DNA from: Sporopachydermia quercuum
Lineage: Eukaryota; Ascomycota; Sporopachydermiomycetes; Sporopachydermiales; Sporopachydermiaceae
Length of the DNA: 64,000 nt
Reading direction: 5' to 3'
Assembly (NCBI GenBank): GCA_001599295.1
Contig: BCGN01000001.1
Location: 1 to 64,000, forward strand
In this document: piece after piece, positions 10,800 through 22,048 of the stretch
How the letters are laid out: the number at the start of each line of letters is the position of its first letter
How positions within the stretch are numbered: position 1 is the stretch's first letter
Program-made: the position numbers and the translations under genes
Notes under the pieces: generated by a model
Database searches by the model: none
What the model was told of the DNA's origin: nothing
Seen by the model: only the letters and a program-made list of their open reading frames with translations

Positions 10800-13700
10800 C
10801 TAAGGCTTCTTCTTTTTCCAAAACCATCTCCATTCCGATGATGATGATGGTACGGGCGCTGTGGCAGAAGGTTCCATCTTAATTGTATTATTATCTCCAA
10901 CTCGAGATCCCGATTGTTCATTATTTCCGTTGTGTCCATAATGTCTGCTATTATCACTCATCACATTGTTTCCAATATCACCAGCTCCTTTGCTCAAGAG
11001 CTTTCCNATATTATTTCCATTATTTCCATTTAGTACAATTGAACCATCGTTTTCATTACTGCCAGTAGTTCCGTTAAGATTTCCGTAAATATTTGGTTCG
11101 CTTATTTCACCTGCCTCGGTATTTCGGATCCAATGATACAAATGCATAATATCTCCCGGATCTTCCGCTCTGTTCGTTGATGGCGGTGTTTTCTTAAACG
11201 TACTGGAAGAATCAAACCATCTTTTCTTTTTACTAGACTCTTGTGTTATCTCCAATATATCAATACCTGAAGGTGCAGTGGGATTATTATGTAAAGCGGA
11301 AGAAATGCCGGAACACGAACCAGGTGTTATTTCCGAAATAAGAGAAGCCTTGGCTACACCATCACTATCGGATGCAGCACTTTCTTTGCGGTCTTCAAAT
11401 TTGTCTCGACTTCTACTTCGATTTGAGCCCCGAAATTTATTCCTGAATGCAGACCAATCAACGTTATTTTCTCCGTTTCTCTCTTTCCCTTTCTTCTTAT
11501 GGTTATCACTATTTCCATCATTCTCTTTAAACACATTATGACTGGTGCGACCTCTTTCATCATTGTTCTCAGCATTCGAAACAGTCTTGTGATTTTGTAT
11601 GATATTCGTACTAGTAGAGTTGCTACTACCTGCGATATTTTCTCCTGTTTTCACCCCATCATTCCCTTTTTCTGAACTGACACTATCACGTTTGCTATTA
11701 TTTCCACTATTTTCAGTGGAAAATACCTTACAGTAATCAATTTGTTCCATCGGAACCATTCGGTAAAACAAAAGATATGGCATCTCTTTCTTCATCACGG
11801 TTTCGTAATCAACGGGAACTATTTTTTCTCCCGCAGGCTTTAAATCATCAAAAAGTATCCACTGTGGTTCAACCGAAGTAGCTGTAAACATGGATGCTGA
11901 AGCAGAAGCTGTAGACGAACTTCCGGAACCATTGGAACCACGTGAACATCTTTTCCCGAGATTTTCTCCGTTACTACTTCCATTGCTTCCGTTATTATTT
12001 TCAGTCCATGTTCCATCCCTATCAGCTACAACTGTAACATAATGACCAGACGATATAGTTTTACCACGATGACAAATGGCTGATTCCAAAATAAGCTTGA
12101 AATCTTGCCGGGATTCGTCATCTTCAGCTATAAAGCTCGGCAAATAAATCACTTTCGGTATGTCAACCTGCCGGCTATTCTTCTTAGGTTTACCATCGGA
12201 TGTCCAAGTATACCGCATAAGCCCAATAACCAAAATAGGTCTTTTAGCTGCAAAATGTCTAGCNGAGCGAGATTCAGGGTTGAGGTCAGAATAAAAGGGT
12301 AGTAATTGTAAAAACATCCAGGCAGGTAAAGAAACTTCGGTATCGGAACGGAATGATTGTATTGACGAGCGGAAAGAATTTTGAGGATTAAGGTTTGATG
12401 ATCTGGAAGGTAAATATGGTTTTGAAATGTGCCGAGAATATGAGTCTGATGCATGTGANGCTTGAGATGCTTGAGACACTTGGGGCACTTGGGATACTTG
12501 TATTTCGGAAACTTTGGTTGTTAAGGAGATTTCCGACGTATCTTCGTCATTAGAGCTAGTAGAAAGTGGAGATCTCGATCTCGGAGATAATGATAGCCCT
12601 GCTTTACTGAGATTTCTCAAAACGGGAGATCTAGCACCCCAGTTGGCCATGTTTGAACTTTCTTTATCGAAACTATCTCTACTTCCGTCCATATCATCAA
12701 TAGTAAATTCATACTGGCTTCCGACTCCTATCGAAATGTTATCACTATTATCTCCGGAATTTCTTCCGAAGGCTAAAGTTTCAGAGCTGTGTCCTAATTT
12801 GGAAGCCAGAAGTCCCGAGGTTTCCCGGAGCATTGTAGATCTGCGCTCTAATTGGCGCTTGACGTTAATAGAGTTAGCAAAGTATTTTTCTAAGCATTCT
12901 TCCAGTGAAATGATCGGTTCCGCCTTGGGCAATTTATCCGAAGAAAAACCGAAACTAGTCTCGCAAGAGATTCCGGTTGCGCCAGCGCTTTTGGAAACCT
13001 CTTCGGTGTCGCACTCAGAAGCAGTTGCTTCCAATGTATTCGGAGCGTTAACCGCTTCTGTGTCTAATTCCGCTTCCAACTTTTGCTTATTAGTTGAAAT
13101 TGTTTTCTCCTGGGTTTCGGGAGATATCTTGATCTTGTAGNCTTTGATTGTTTCCACTTTCTCACTTACCATGTCATTATCCGATACTTTGGTTTCAATC
13201 TTCTGCTCTTCTTGTTCTTCCGGTACCTCCGGAATCGGAATATATAATAAACGCTCTTGGACAACCTTATGATCATCCGCTGCTACTTCTTTTCCTCCAT
13301 GTTGTATATCGACTCTCAAACTTAGCATAGGCATTTCCAGTATTCCCATAAGAAAATCAAATACTTGACAAACATCTTCCTGTTGCCGATGCCCTTCTAA
13401 AGCTTCGGCGAATCCGTTTTGATACATAACTTTAAATAGAGCTCTAGTTATCTCTTTGGTAATCAAAGATCCACTTCGTAGCATTGATACATAAACTCGT
13501 AGCATTGCAGCTAACCTTCTTCGTTCAGGTATTAATTCAGTTTTAGAATCCAAATATAAGACGGGCTCAAATGATTCAAGTTTTGCAAACATTGCAAATA
13601 ACAATGAATCCAAATAGCATGAAATGTTCTCTACATTATCCATTCCGATTAATTTAATATTATCTCCGGTTTTCTGTTTACTTAATCTAGCAACCAAGTA

Positions 13701-15372
13701 ACCAGAATCGGATAATTGGAAATAACGGATGAAATGATAAGCGTCTTGAACGGATTTAGATTCCGTCGACAACAAAGCGGCAATCATGGCAGATCTACTA
13801 ACAGTAGAAATACCAGAACCACGTTTTGACAATAACTTCTTTAGCGCAATTAGTTTGGTTTGCATTGCTTTATTCAATTGCTTTGGACCAACAAATGAGC
13901 CAGAGGAAGGAATAACGGAAGAGATCTTATTGTTGGTGGGAATACCGGAAGAAATAATTGGCATTGCGTTTTCATCATTTCCGGATTTCCCAGAAACTTT
14001 CTTAGAAAGTCCGGGAACTTTACCATTACCATTATTCTTGCTATTTCCACTACTTAGCACACTTTGGTGCTTTGATTCAGTGTTCACTATTTCATTATTG
14101 ATATCACTCCTTGTAGCAACGGAAGAGGAAGAAGTATTAGAACCAACGTTAGCTTTATTGGCTGTGGAAGCACCAGCAGTAGTAATAGAAGGAGTTTTGG
14201 TACTACCTTTTGGATTGTTTGCACTTGAAGCAATAGAGGTTTTAGATCCAGTAGTAGACACCTTAGCTAAGGTAGAAGACGAACTAGTAGTGCTGTTAGG
14301 ACTGTTGATATTATTATTGTTGCCATTTCCAATGAAACTATTGCAATTATTTATGTTATTAACACCACCTATTATTTTATTCCAGTCAACAACAGCAGGA
14401 AAAGAATCCCAGAAGTCGTCATCAAACGTAGGCTATTTTTTGGTCGGTTAGTGAATGATTAGAAGAAAAATAGAGGCCAAGAAATGGCGATCATTGTAAG
14501 AGAAAAAACGAGAGAGAGTAAAAGGACAAATAGAAAAAGTAAATAGTTGATAACTGTCGATAGGTTGTTAAATAGTCGCTAAAGTTGTTGATTATATGTG
14601 CTTTTTTGATAGATGTCAGCAATGTTATAGCCGTACTGATATCACAATCACTTTTGCTGGATTTATTCTTGTAGCAAGGAATATTAACATATGATATATC
14701 TATGTGGCGCCGAAGAACTTATAAGATAGTATAGCATACAAATAACTGTATAACTGTATGGCTATTTCACCACTAGCATTGAAGTGACATATATATTATT
14801 GCAGAGTCGCAGAGTGTCTTCGAGGCTGGTGATTTCATGCTCCTCATTCTGAAATAATATAAAAACGTCTGGCCTTATAATTAATCCAGTAAAAGATGTG
14901 CTTCATGCATAATTACTGCTCATTCATAGTAATCCATGACGGTGATTTTTTCATGCCACCCTTATTTCACAATAGCATCATTGCGATGTCCGCAGTAAAA
15001 CTCTTATCAATAACATGATTACAAGACTATCAAAAAAAGATAGATAATCATAGCAATCTGCTTGTGTGCCATAGTTTTATATTAATGTAACCGCAATAGA
15101 GCCATGGTAGCGTAATATGTTGAATCAGCTATTCATACCAATTCCAAAGTTCCAAGGTATAATTGCAAGATCGACATAGCGCTAGTAAGAGTTAATTGCA
15201 GACTGTGAATTTGCAAACACTCAAAGGTCAAAATAAACAGCCAAATGGGCTAGCAAACAAAAACCTATCGACAATCAACAGTTACCTTACATAACACCGT
15301 ACAAACAAAGATAATGATAATAATACTTACACCAAAGGCCAACGATACTCTTCGTCTGAATGAGCGACCCAT
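10800..15372 (-). CDS. CYLD-type ubiquitin-specific protease (C19), probably two exons
   Basis: The main exon (14432..10800) encodes about 1,210 residues with a Cys box GMDNVENISCYLDSLLF (catalytic Cys codon at 13617-13619), a QQEDVCQVFDFLMGIL helix, a His box SSGHYVTVVAD (His codon at 12042-12044) and WILFDDLKP carrying a third catalytic acid. The SCYLDS..F signature matches the animal CYLD subgroup better than the NTCYMNS of most yeast Ubp proteins. Long Ser/Asn-rich inserts separate the boxes. There is no in-frame ATG for about 100 codons before GIPTNNK, and the frame is open upstream to TAG at 14435-14433. That TAG looks like an acceptor: CACTAAC, 12 bases, then TAG. A matching first exon is ATG at 15372 to 15331 (14 codons, MGRSFRRRVSLAFG), with donor GTAAGT, giving an 898-base intron in phase 0. 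The protease call is firm; the first exon is tentative. Confidence 0.7.
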
Positions 15373-17378
15373 TTAATGTACCTTGATATGATGATTCGCT
15401 CACTCAAATCCTTTGCCGAAGTAACCTGAATAGCCAAAATTTCAGGCAGATTGAACTCAATAGAATACGTTAGCAAGGTAATTATATCATAACATTGATA
15501 GCACTGAAAGCAATAATGATAATGTCAACGATTAATAGTTATAGTACTGGAAGTTGATTCTAGCATTAGCCTAGTTGATCTGTTTGACAAAACAGCAAAA
15601 GGAGAAGAGAAAAAGAGAGGAGTATAAACAGAACAACTAGGAAATGCTGATAGCAGAATTTGAGAAAAGAAAGGGAGGCTATGATTAGATTTTGTTGTTA
15701 GTTTCCATTTATTGGAGAAAGAGGAAGCTGGTAGAACAATACACAGAAAAATGGTGAACGAAATGCTTGAAAGCGGAGAACATGAGTATGCTATGAAAGT
15801 TGGAGAGAACGAAAGCGGAAAAGATGCAAGAAAGGAAAGTGGTAGAATGTAAGCAAAGATAAAAGATAGGGTATCAGATGATAAGATCTAACGATTTGGG
15901 AGATATCGGTGATTCGCAATGCTGATGGCCGAGAAGTAAAGAAAATCGAAGGCAAATATTGATGGCTGATTGGACTGGACTGTTTGAATTTGATGAGTGA
16001 CAACTTTTGTTTGAGAGAGTGTACTTGACTACTATAATAGGAAGTTGGTTCATATTTTGATGTCATAATGATAATTAATATGTGAACCCAGATGAGATGA
16101 ATTGACTGAAATATCGGAGATGATATGTCGTAGTTCCAACCCTAATGTCAGAGTTAACAACAAAAAGATGGGTTAGTTAATATTCGATATTTCCTACAAG
16201 TTAATAGGCACAGGCAGCTTCTACTAGTTTTTGTTACCAAATTCGTTTATGAGACAAAGACACGTTATTTAACAAGCTTGTTTCACGCATAGTCAAGTCT
16301 TATCGGGCCTTTACCAGGGGAATTCCTAGTACAATGAGCATATTGATAAAACAAATCATGCAAAACCATAATTATAGTTTACAACGAATAGGGTAATTTA
16401 AAGTCAGATAGCTTATTGATTGGGATAATGGCAGAAGGCTTCTGGTGCTTGCATTGAATGAATGTACATGAAAAGTTTGAAGAGATATTTTGTTATTTCT
16501 ACAACATTTGGGCTTTTGAGATACAACAGAATTTAAATAATAACTAGTAGTTCGTATTTTTAGTTTTGCAAACATTTCAACTTCACATAGAACTGAACAT
16601 TATCCTATGAATACAGTTTCCAATAAGCGAGATTTTCAAATATGTCCCTGTAGATTCGATTAAAGTTGAGGTTAAGTTTCAAAGCAAAAGTTGAAAGGTT
16701 ATTTTCCACCTCAGAGCGGAGAGTACTACATTTCGTTTATTCTTTACTTCTAGGCAACAAACAGGTACTGAATGTGTATTTAACAAAAATCAGTAACGTA
16801 TAAAATATTTTTTTTTTCTTATTTTCTTTTTCCTATGAATAGTTATTTAACTGTTCACATTAACCTCTCATCTCACCTCGTATTGTTCTACTCCGGAAAT
16901 GTTGGTGTTCCCCGAAACCCCATTCCCATTCCCATTCCACCTTATAATTCGGATGAATTACCAGGTATTCTCCATAATCAAAACACCTAAACAAGCACCA
17001 CCTTTAGGTATTGTCAATCATTTATAATCTTACAAGAATAGCATATTCCCCAAATTTTTGAATGTGACTTTACTCCTATTCAACCTTTTCTCATTCGCTA
17101 AGTAGAGCTAAGACACTACGCGTCTCCCTCCGTAAAGTTTTCGTTCGTAGGAAAGTCTAAAGATTAATGTTGCTCAATAGGGTAACCCATGGAATCTCTT
17201 TGCTATTGCCGAAAGATGAGCCGAAGCTTTCTTGTCTCAACAGTAGAACGGAAGGAGTTTAGCTGATTACCTCATATTGAAACTATTACTACTATGATTA
17301 TATACCGTGATAGTCCTTTGCTCCGTCATTTGTTTTCGGATCAAGTGAATTGGATCTAATTATAACACGTTCGTCACG
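15373..17378. other. Divergent spacer between the ubiquitin protease and MCY1
   Basis: About 2 kb between two divergent starts. It holds short ORFs only: a 91-codon ATG frame at 15791-16066 (minus) and a 42-codon one at 16899-17027 (plus), which contains three ATTCCC copies. Neither resembles a family. A T-rich tract lies at 16808-16817. No RNA gene was recognised. Confidence 0.5.
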
Positions 17379-18476
17379 ATGTTTACTCTCAGAAAGCTTG
17401 CCCTGGGCAGAGCCCCCCTTCGTGCATTGCATACATCATCAGCACCATTTGTTCCGTTAGTATCCGAAACTGGTTTACCAGGCGCAGTTGGTAATACTCC
17501 ATTAATGAAATTGAACCATCTTTCCAGAGAAACGGGCCGAAATATTTATGCAAAGGCTGAGTATATGAACCCTGGAGGATCAGTGAAAGATAGAGCTGCT
17601 TTGTTTATCCTCAATGATGCAGAAAAGAAAGGACATCTTGGACCAGGGGGAACTGTTGTTGAAGGAACGGCTGGAAATACCGGTATTGGGTTGGCCCATA
17701 TGTGTAGAGCTAGAGGTTACAAATGTGTTATTTATATGCCTGATACCCAATCGCCAGCTAAAATGAATCTTCTCCGTTATCTGGGAGCTGAAGTTCATCC
17801 AGTGCCAGTTAAACCATTTGATGATCCAATGAACTATAACCATCAAGCACGTCGTCATGCAGAATCATTAGAAAATGCTGTTTGGACTGACCAATTTGAT
17901 AATAGAGCTAACCGTCAAGCTCATATTGAAACTACAGGTCCTGAAATATGGGCTCAAACTAATGGAGAAATTGATGCGTTTACTTGCTCTACTGGTACTG
18001 GAGGTTCACTAGCGGGAACTTCTAGATACTTGAAGGACATTTCTGATGGTAGAGTGAAATGTATCTTAGCTGATCCCCCAGGAAGTGTATTATACTCTTA
18101 TATTACTAGTGGTGAATTTGTTAGAGGTGGTTCCAGTATTACTGAAGGAATTGGTCAAGGAAGAATAACAAATAACTTGCAACCTGACTTGGGAATTTTG
18201 GATGGTGCTGTCAAGATTCCTGATGAGGAAACTATTGTTATGGTTTACAGATTATTGGATGAAGAAGGATTATTCTTAGGATCAACAGGTGCATTGAATG
18301 TTGTTGCCGCATGTAAAGTTGCATCTGATTTACCAGAAGGTTCAAATGTTGTTACATTATTGGCTGATTCTGCTCATAAGTACGCTGATCGTATTTTCAG
18401 TGTAAGCTGGCTGAAGTCTAAAAGTTTATATGATGTCATCCCAGATCATCTGAAAAAGTATGCAACTTTAGAGTAA
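17379..18476 (+). CDS. MCY1: Mitochondrial cysteine synthase-like protein (Mcy1 type), 365 aa
   Basis: This is a PLP fold-type II enzyme of the cysteine synthase / cystathionine beta-synthase family. The PLP lysine is K70 in [11 protein letters not shown]. The substrate loop [11 protein letters not shown] follows at about 95-105 and the phosphate-binding loop [10 protein letters not shown] at about 207-216. The N-terminal 20 residues ([20 protein letters not shown]) are basic and amphipathic, fitting a mitochondrial signal. The length and the insertions near [20 protein letters not shown] match the fungal group of S. cerevisiae YGR012W/MCY1 rather than plant or bacterial CysK. There is no CBS domain or heme-binding extension, so it is not CYS4. 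The reaction would be O-acetylserine or O-acetylhomoserine with sulfide. The ATG at 17379 is the only sensible start; the gene has no intron. Confidence 0.85.
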   Translation: MFTLRKLALGRAPLRALHTSSAPFVPLVSETGLPGAVGNTPLMKLNHLSRETGRNIYAKAEYMNPGGSVKDRAALFILNDAEKKGHLGPGGTVVEGTAGNTGIGLAHMCRARGYKCVIYMPDTQSPAKMNLLRYLGAEVHPVPVKPFDDPMNYNHQARRHAESLENAVWTDQFDNRANRQAHIETTGPEIWAQTNGEIDAFTCSTGTGGSLAGTSRYLKDISDGRVKCILADPPGSVLYSYITSGEFVRGGSSITEGIGQGRITNNLQPDLGILDGAVKIPDEETIVMVYRLLDEEGLFLGSTGALNVVAACKVASDLPEGSNVVTLLADSAHKYADRIFSVSWLKSKSLYDVIPDHLKKYATLE

Positions 18477-18888
18477 GATAGTTCATTGAGAGCTATGTTT
18501 ATTTTGCATTTGAAAACTCTCAGGGTTCAATCAATGAGACTTCTCTTAAAAAATAACCTGTATTTATGAACTTATGTTAATACTATTGTATTGTTCTTGA
18601 AGTATGTGTGTAGGATAATAGTTTCCGAAGTTCTGAGAGTGGCTATAAAACAAGAGAACATAACCCCATCAATAATATGGCTAACTTCTGTTCTGCTCTG
18701 CTATTAAGCAAACACTTTTCACAGTCTACATTCTACAAAGACACTTTCGTAAAGACGCTTTTATCTCTTTCCTTTTAAATGGGTTGTTCATTTTTTCTCA
18801 TTCCTTTCTTTCATATCATTTACTCTTTGTAGTGTGTAACTTGATACATAAATCATAAATAACAAGCTTCTCAAGATCAGCCCCAAAC

Positions 18889-19032
18889 ATGGAAAATTTC
18901 GGAAGTTATGATCTCAATCAAAATTCCGGAGACTATGTCTTGAAAATCGGACAAGATCCATCATTATACTCGGCAATTCAATCAACTTTCCAACAGCTAC
19001 TAATTATTCTTCTTATATTCTACTTTTTTTAA
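18889..19032 (+). CDS. Possible 47-residue C-terminally anchored microprotein
   Basis: An ATG at 18889 opens 47 codons ending TTT TTT TAA. The last 14-15 residues (LLIILLIFYFF) form a hydrophobic segment that would serve as a tail anchor, after a polar, acidic N-terminal 30 residues. It sits in its own 690-base space between MCY1 and IST3, all on the plus strand. I recognise no family; small subunits of membrane complexes have this architecture. A chance ORF in AT-rich DNA remains possible, since phenylalanine- and leucine-rich ends arise easily from T-rich runs. Confidence 0.35.
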   Translation: MENFGSYDLNQNSGDYVLKIGQDPSLYSAIQSTFQQLLIILLIFYFF

Positions 19033-19167
19033 AGAATAGTGAGCAAGAAACTCATAAAAACATCAAGAACGATAATACAATTCGTAATAAATCACTTCTA
19101 AGTATTTTGGGCTTGTGTGTTCAATTAAAGTCTCATTCTCATTCCCACTCAACTGTTGCATATAAAA

Positions 19168-20071
19168 ATGAAGTAAGTGTGCTGAAAATAGGTGATTTAA
19201 CTCATGAATCATGAACGGTTTATAATTAGTTGTTTCAATCGCAACAAATACGTAAATTAGGGAACAACCACTGATTTATATTTGAATTTGATTCATATGT
19301 GGCTTACTGCTGTTTCTGTATGTGTAAGCTAATATGTGTCAGGCTTATGATTTACTAGAAAGCACCATCCCATTCACCATATTTTTTCATTACTAACTTA
19401 GACAATCCAGTACAGTGAGAGAAATTGAACGGCTGAATGAAAGAGAACTCGAGTTAGGAATCTCTGCAGAGGCTTCCTGGCATAATGATTACAAAGATAC
19501 TGCCTTCATATGTAAGTATGCCAACTGACTAATGCTGCTATCGTATTATGAAAATAATATGACCGACATCATCGTAACTANGAACATTATTATTGATACT
19601 AACAGTATAGTTATTGGTTCCTTACCGTATCAGTTAACAGAAGGTGATATTTTGACAATATTCTCACAATATGGCGTACCAGTATTCATAAAACTTTCGA
19701 GGGATCCAATTACTGGTACATCGAAAGGATTTGCTTTTCTCAAGTATGAAGATCAACGATCAACTATTTTAGCAGTCGATAATTTGAATGGTAGCATGAT
19801 ATTGGATAGAATGATAAGAGTTGATCATACTTATTATAAGAGGCATCAAAACAAGAAGGGTGATGAGCAGGATAATGGAAACAATCTATTTGAAGATATT
19901 TATATAAGTGAAGATGATAGAGAAGAGAAAGACAAAAGTGAGAAGATCTCCAAGAAAAAGAAGAAGAGGAAAACCCATGGAAAAAGTGACCATAAGGAAG
20001 AAAGAGAACGAAGTAGGGAAGAAGTGAATAGTGAACATGAAAGGAGTCGTACAAGAAGTCCTCATAGCTAG
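19168..20071 (+). CDS. IST3: RES-complex splicing factor Ist3/Snu17, 3 exons, 188 aa
   Basis: Exons are 19168..19172, 19411..19511 and 19611..20071. Exon 1 is only ATGAA, followed by donor GTAAGT. Intron 1 has TACTAAC at 19391-19397 and acceptor CCAG at 19407-19410, giving a protein that starts [15 protein letters not shown], like the conserved MN start of the family. Intron 2 runs from GTAAGT at 19512 to TACTAACAGTATAG ending at 19610. The product contains [15 protein letters not shown] and an RRM with RNP2 (FIGSLPY) and RNP1 (KGFAFLKY), then [16 protein letters not shown], a near-invariant Ist3/RBMX2 signature. The C-terminus is Lys/Arg/Ser-rich. Ist3 binds Bud13 and Pml1 in the RES complex of the activated spliceosome. 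An in-frame alternative acceptor TTAG at 19398-19401 would add three residues. Confidence 0.9.
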
Positions 20072-22048
20072 AAGTGTGCGTGGAATAGGGCATGATGATG
20101 AAACGAAACGCATGAATGATTGGTATAAATGATTGATCTGCTATTTCAGTAAGCTGGAATTGCTAGTAGAACATACCAATTGTACTTTGTACCTCAGTGA
20201 GCCATCATAGCGCTGATGAACAGCAAGATGTGGTCATGTTGCTTCTCAGTTGAATGATGCATAAGAAGGACAGAACAACGTACCTAGAATAAGGAGACCA
20301 AAAATTCAATGCTTGGTAAATCGGATATTGACCACATGACGGATTTTGGTTCTCGGTCACCTCTTTCACCTTTAATATAACCTGTTACAATTCATTACAG
20401 AAATCGCTCCCAGCTGATAGATCATGATGTGCTGAGTATTCCTCTTTTCCGACAATTAGGTGTACGAAACAATAATTTGTCTATTCTCCAGTTCATACAG
20501 TAAGATGGTTATTTCAATCCATGTTAGGCCAGATATATGGAAGCTCAAGAACCTTCATAAGAAGTTGTGCGACTCTTTCTGTCGAGTCTAGATTTTCAGG
20601 GTCATAAAATAATGATAGAAATAGCTTGAATCACTAATTAGAATTCAATTCTTATTAGCTCTACTCTGGTAGTAATATCCATGAACTGTAGGAAAACTGT
20701 TTAAAAATCAAATACCATGGAGATCGTCAGGTGAACTAAACTTGAGATTTATGCAACCCAATTACAGTTTGAGTTAATCAGTTCAATCTCTTTTAGACAG
20801 CTCGAGCTTGATATCAATGAGAAATCAAGAATCTGCATTCTGATATAATTTTGTCNCTATTTTGGCAAATCCGGTATTTTAGTTATTAGATTGGTTTAAG
20901 ATTGAGAAAATCAGTTTTAATCTAAAATACCTATTTATTTATCTTGGACTAGAAATGACTTGGAATGCCAGAGCTGCGTGGATCTCTATTATAATTTATA
21001 TCCCGATATGGAATTAATCATTCTTAAACTTAAACCTAATGTTTTTTTTATTCAATTTTTTTTTTTTGTTTTCAATGAATCAGTTCTATACCTTGAAACT
21101 TAAAGATAAAGGCAAAGCCTTACCTAAAATATTCCTCTTATAGAGAAAGGGTACTTATAGGGACAGAAAACTAAAGAATTATGGGGGACAAAAGTTGTAC
21201 GTTGTTTCTCCGTCTGGATGTTTCAACTGAAGCAACCTCGCTTCTATTTTACTCGAGCTTATCAGAATTGTATTTCATTTTGAACTTTACTTAGACAAAG
21301 GGTCTCACTTCTTTTCTGATCCAAACGACGCAAGGTAAGCGTTTTTCCAACTGAAATCCTATCACTGAAATCCAATCACTGAAATCCAATCACTTCCAAC
21401 GGACTTCACCCGTTATAATAAAAGCTTTGGCAAGATATTGATCTTTATTCGGCTATTGTCATTGCAATTACGTTTCTTACAGATCTTTATTATGAATCNA
21501 TTAGTGATTAATGATGAGAAGCCTCAACTTTGCTCTTCCTCGTCTTTCATTGAGAGACCCTCTTTTTATGTCTCATAACAGGGTGCTAACATTTAATGAC
21601 AGCAGAAAGGCCAATGGTTAAATTTGTAAGTCTTCAGAAATATTCTTGTTTCTTTCATAGGTAAGTGCATAACCATCTAGTTATTAGACGTTTATTTGTA
21701 AGAGAAGGAGGGCAGATTGCTGTCACCATTTCAACTAGCAAGTTAATCTTACAGTTCTTTATTTGGTTGAATCCAGCTTCACAGGAGCCCATCGTACTCG
21801 CGTTGTTACTACTGGATCTCCAGCATACCAGCAGAGAATCATTCTAAGCTTTCGCTTCATTGGAAGCAATCCGTTAAATTCATCTTAACATTTTGCATTG
21901 CTGGTAACAAAGTTGAGTCTGTGTTAGTTATTTCTCTTATAAGAAAAATTCCTANCGGCTTTAGTCTTTCGCTTTGGTCTCTCATTAAACATTAAACGTT
22001 CATCCAAGTATCACATAACCCGCTCTTTCTTAATATCTTGCAATCAAA
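20072..22048. other. Spacer upstream of YND1
   Basis: Nearly 2 kb without a convincing gene. It contains a 14-base tandem triplication (21351-21392), a T-rich run near 21050, and a short stretch (21580-21880) of less AT-rich DNA open in two frames, 61 and 48 codons, without an ATG that fits. A GTAAG donor-like site at 21335-21339 could belong to a 5' UTR intron of YND1, but no partner is certain. Confidence 0.5.
21351..21392. repeat. Three tandem copies of a 14-base unit
   Basis: The unit CTGAAATCCAATCA occurs three times in a row; the first copy has T for A at position 10. It lies about 660 bases upstream of the YND1 start and is not coding. Confidence 0.8.

Noticed and set aside
12514-13140. 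208-codon frame antisense to the ubiquitin protease
   Set aside because: Ser/Leu-rich shadow of the Asp/Glu/Ser-rich sense strand; it begins at a non-conserved codon and has no independent signal.
15791-16066. 91-codon ATG frame, minus strand
   Set aside because: AT-rich Ser/Leu/Tyr composition, no family resemblance, and no neighbouring exon or promoter signal.
16899-17027. 42-codon ATG ORF with three ATTCCC units in the MCY1 upstream region
   Set aside because: Too short, low complexity, and equally explained as leader or promoter DNA.
21580-21880. Possible small gene upstream of YND1 (open in two frames, with ATG...GTAAGT at about 21615-21632)
   Set aside because: No splice combination gave a frame continuing past the first exon, neither frame has an ATG, and no family was recognised. 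It remains a weak candidate.
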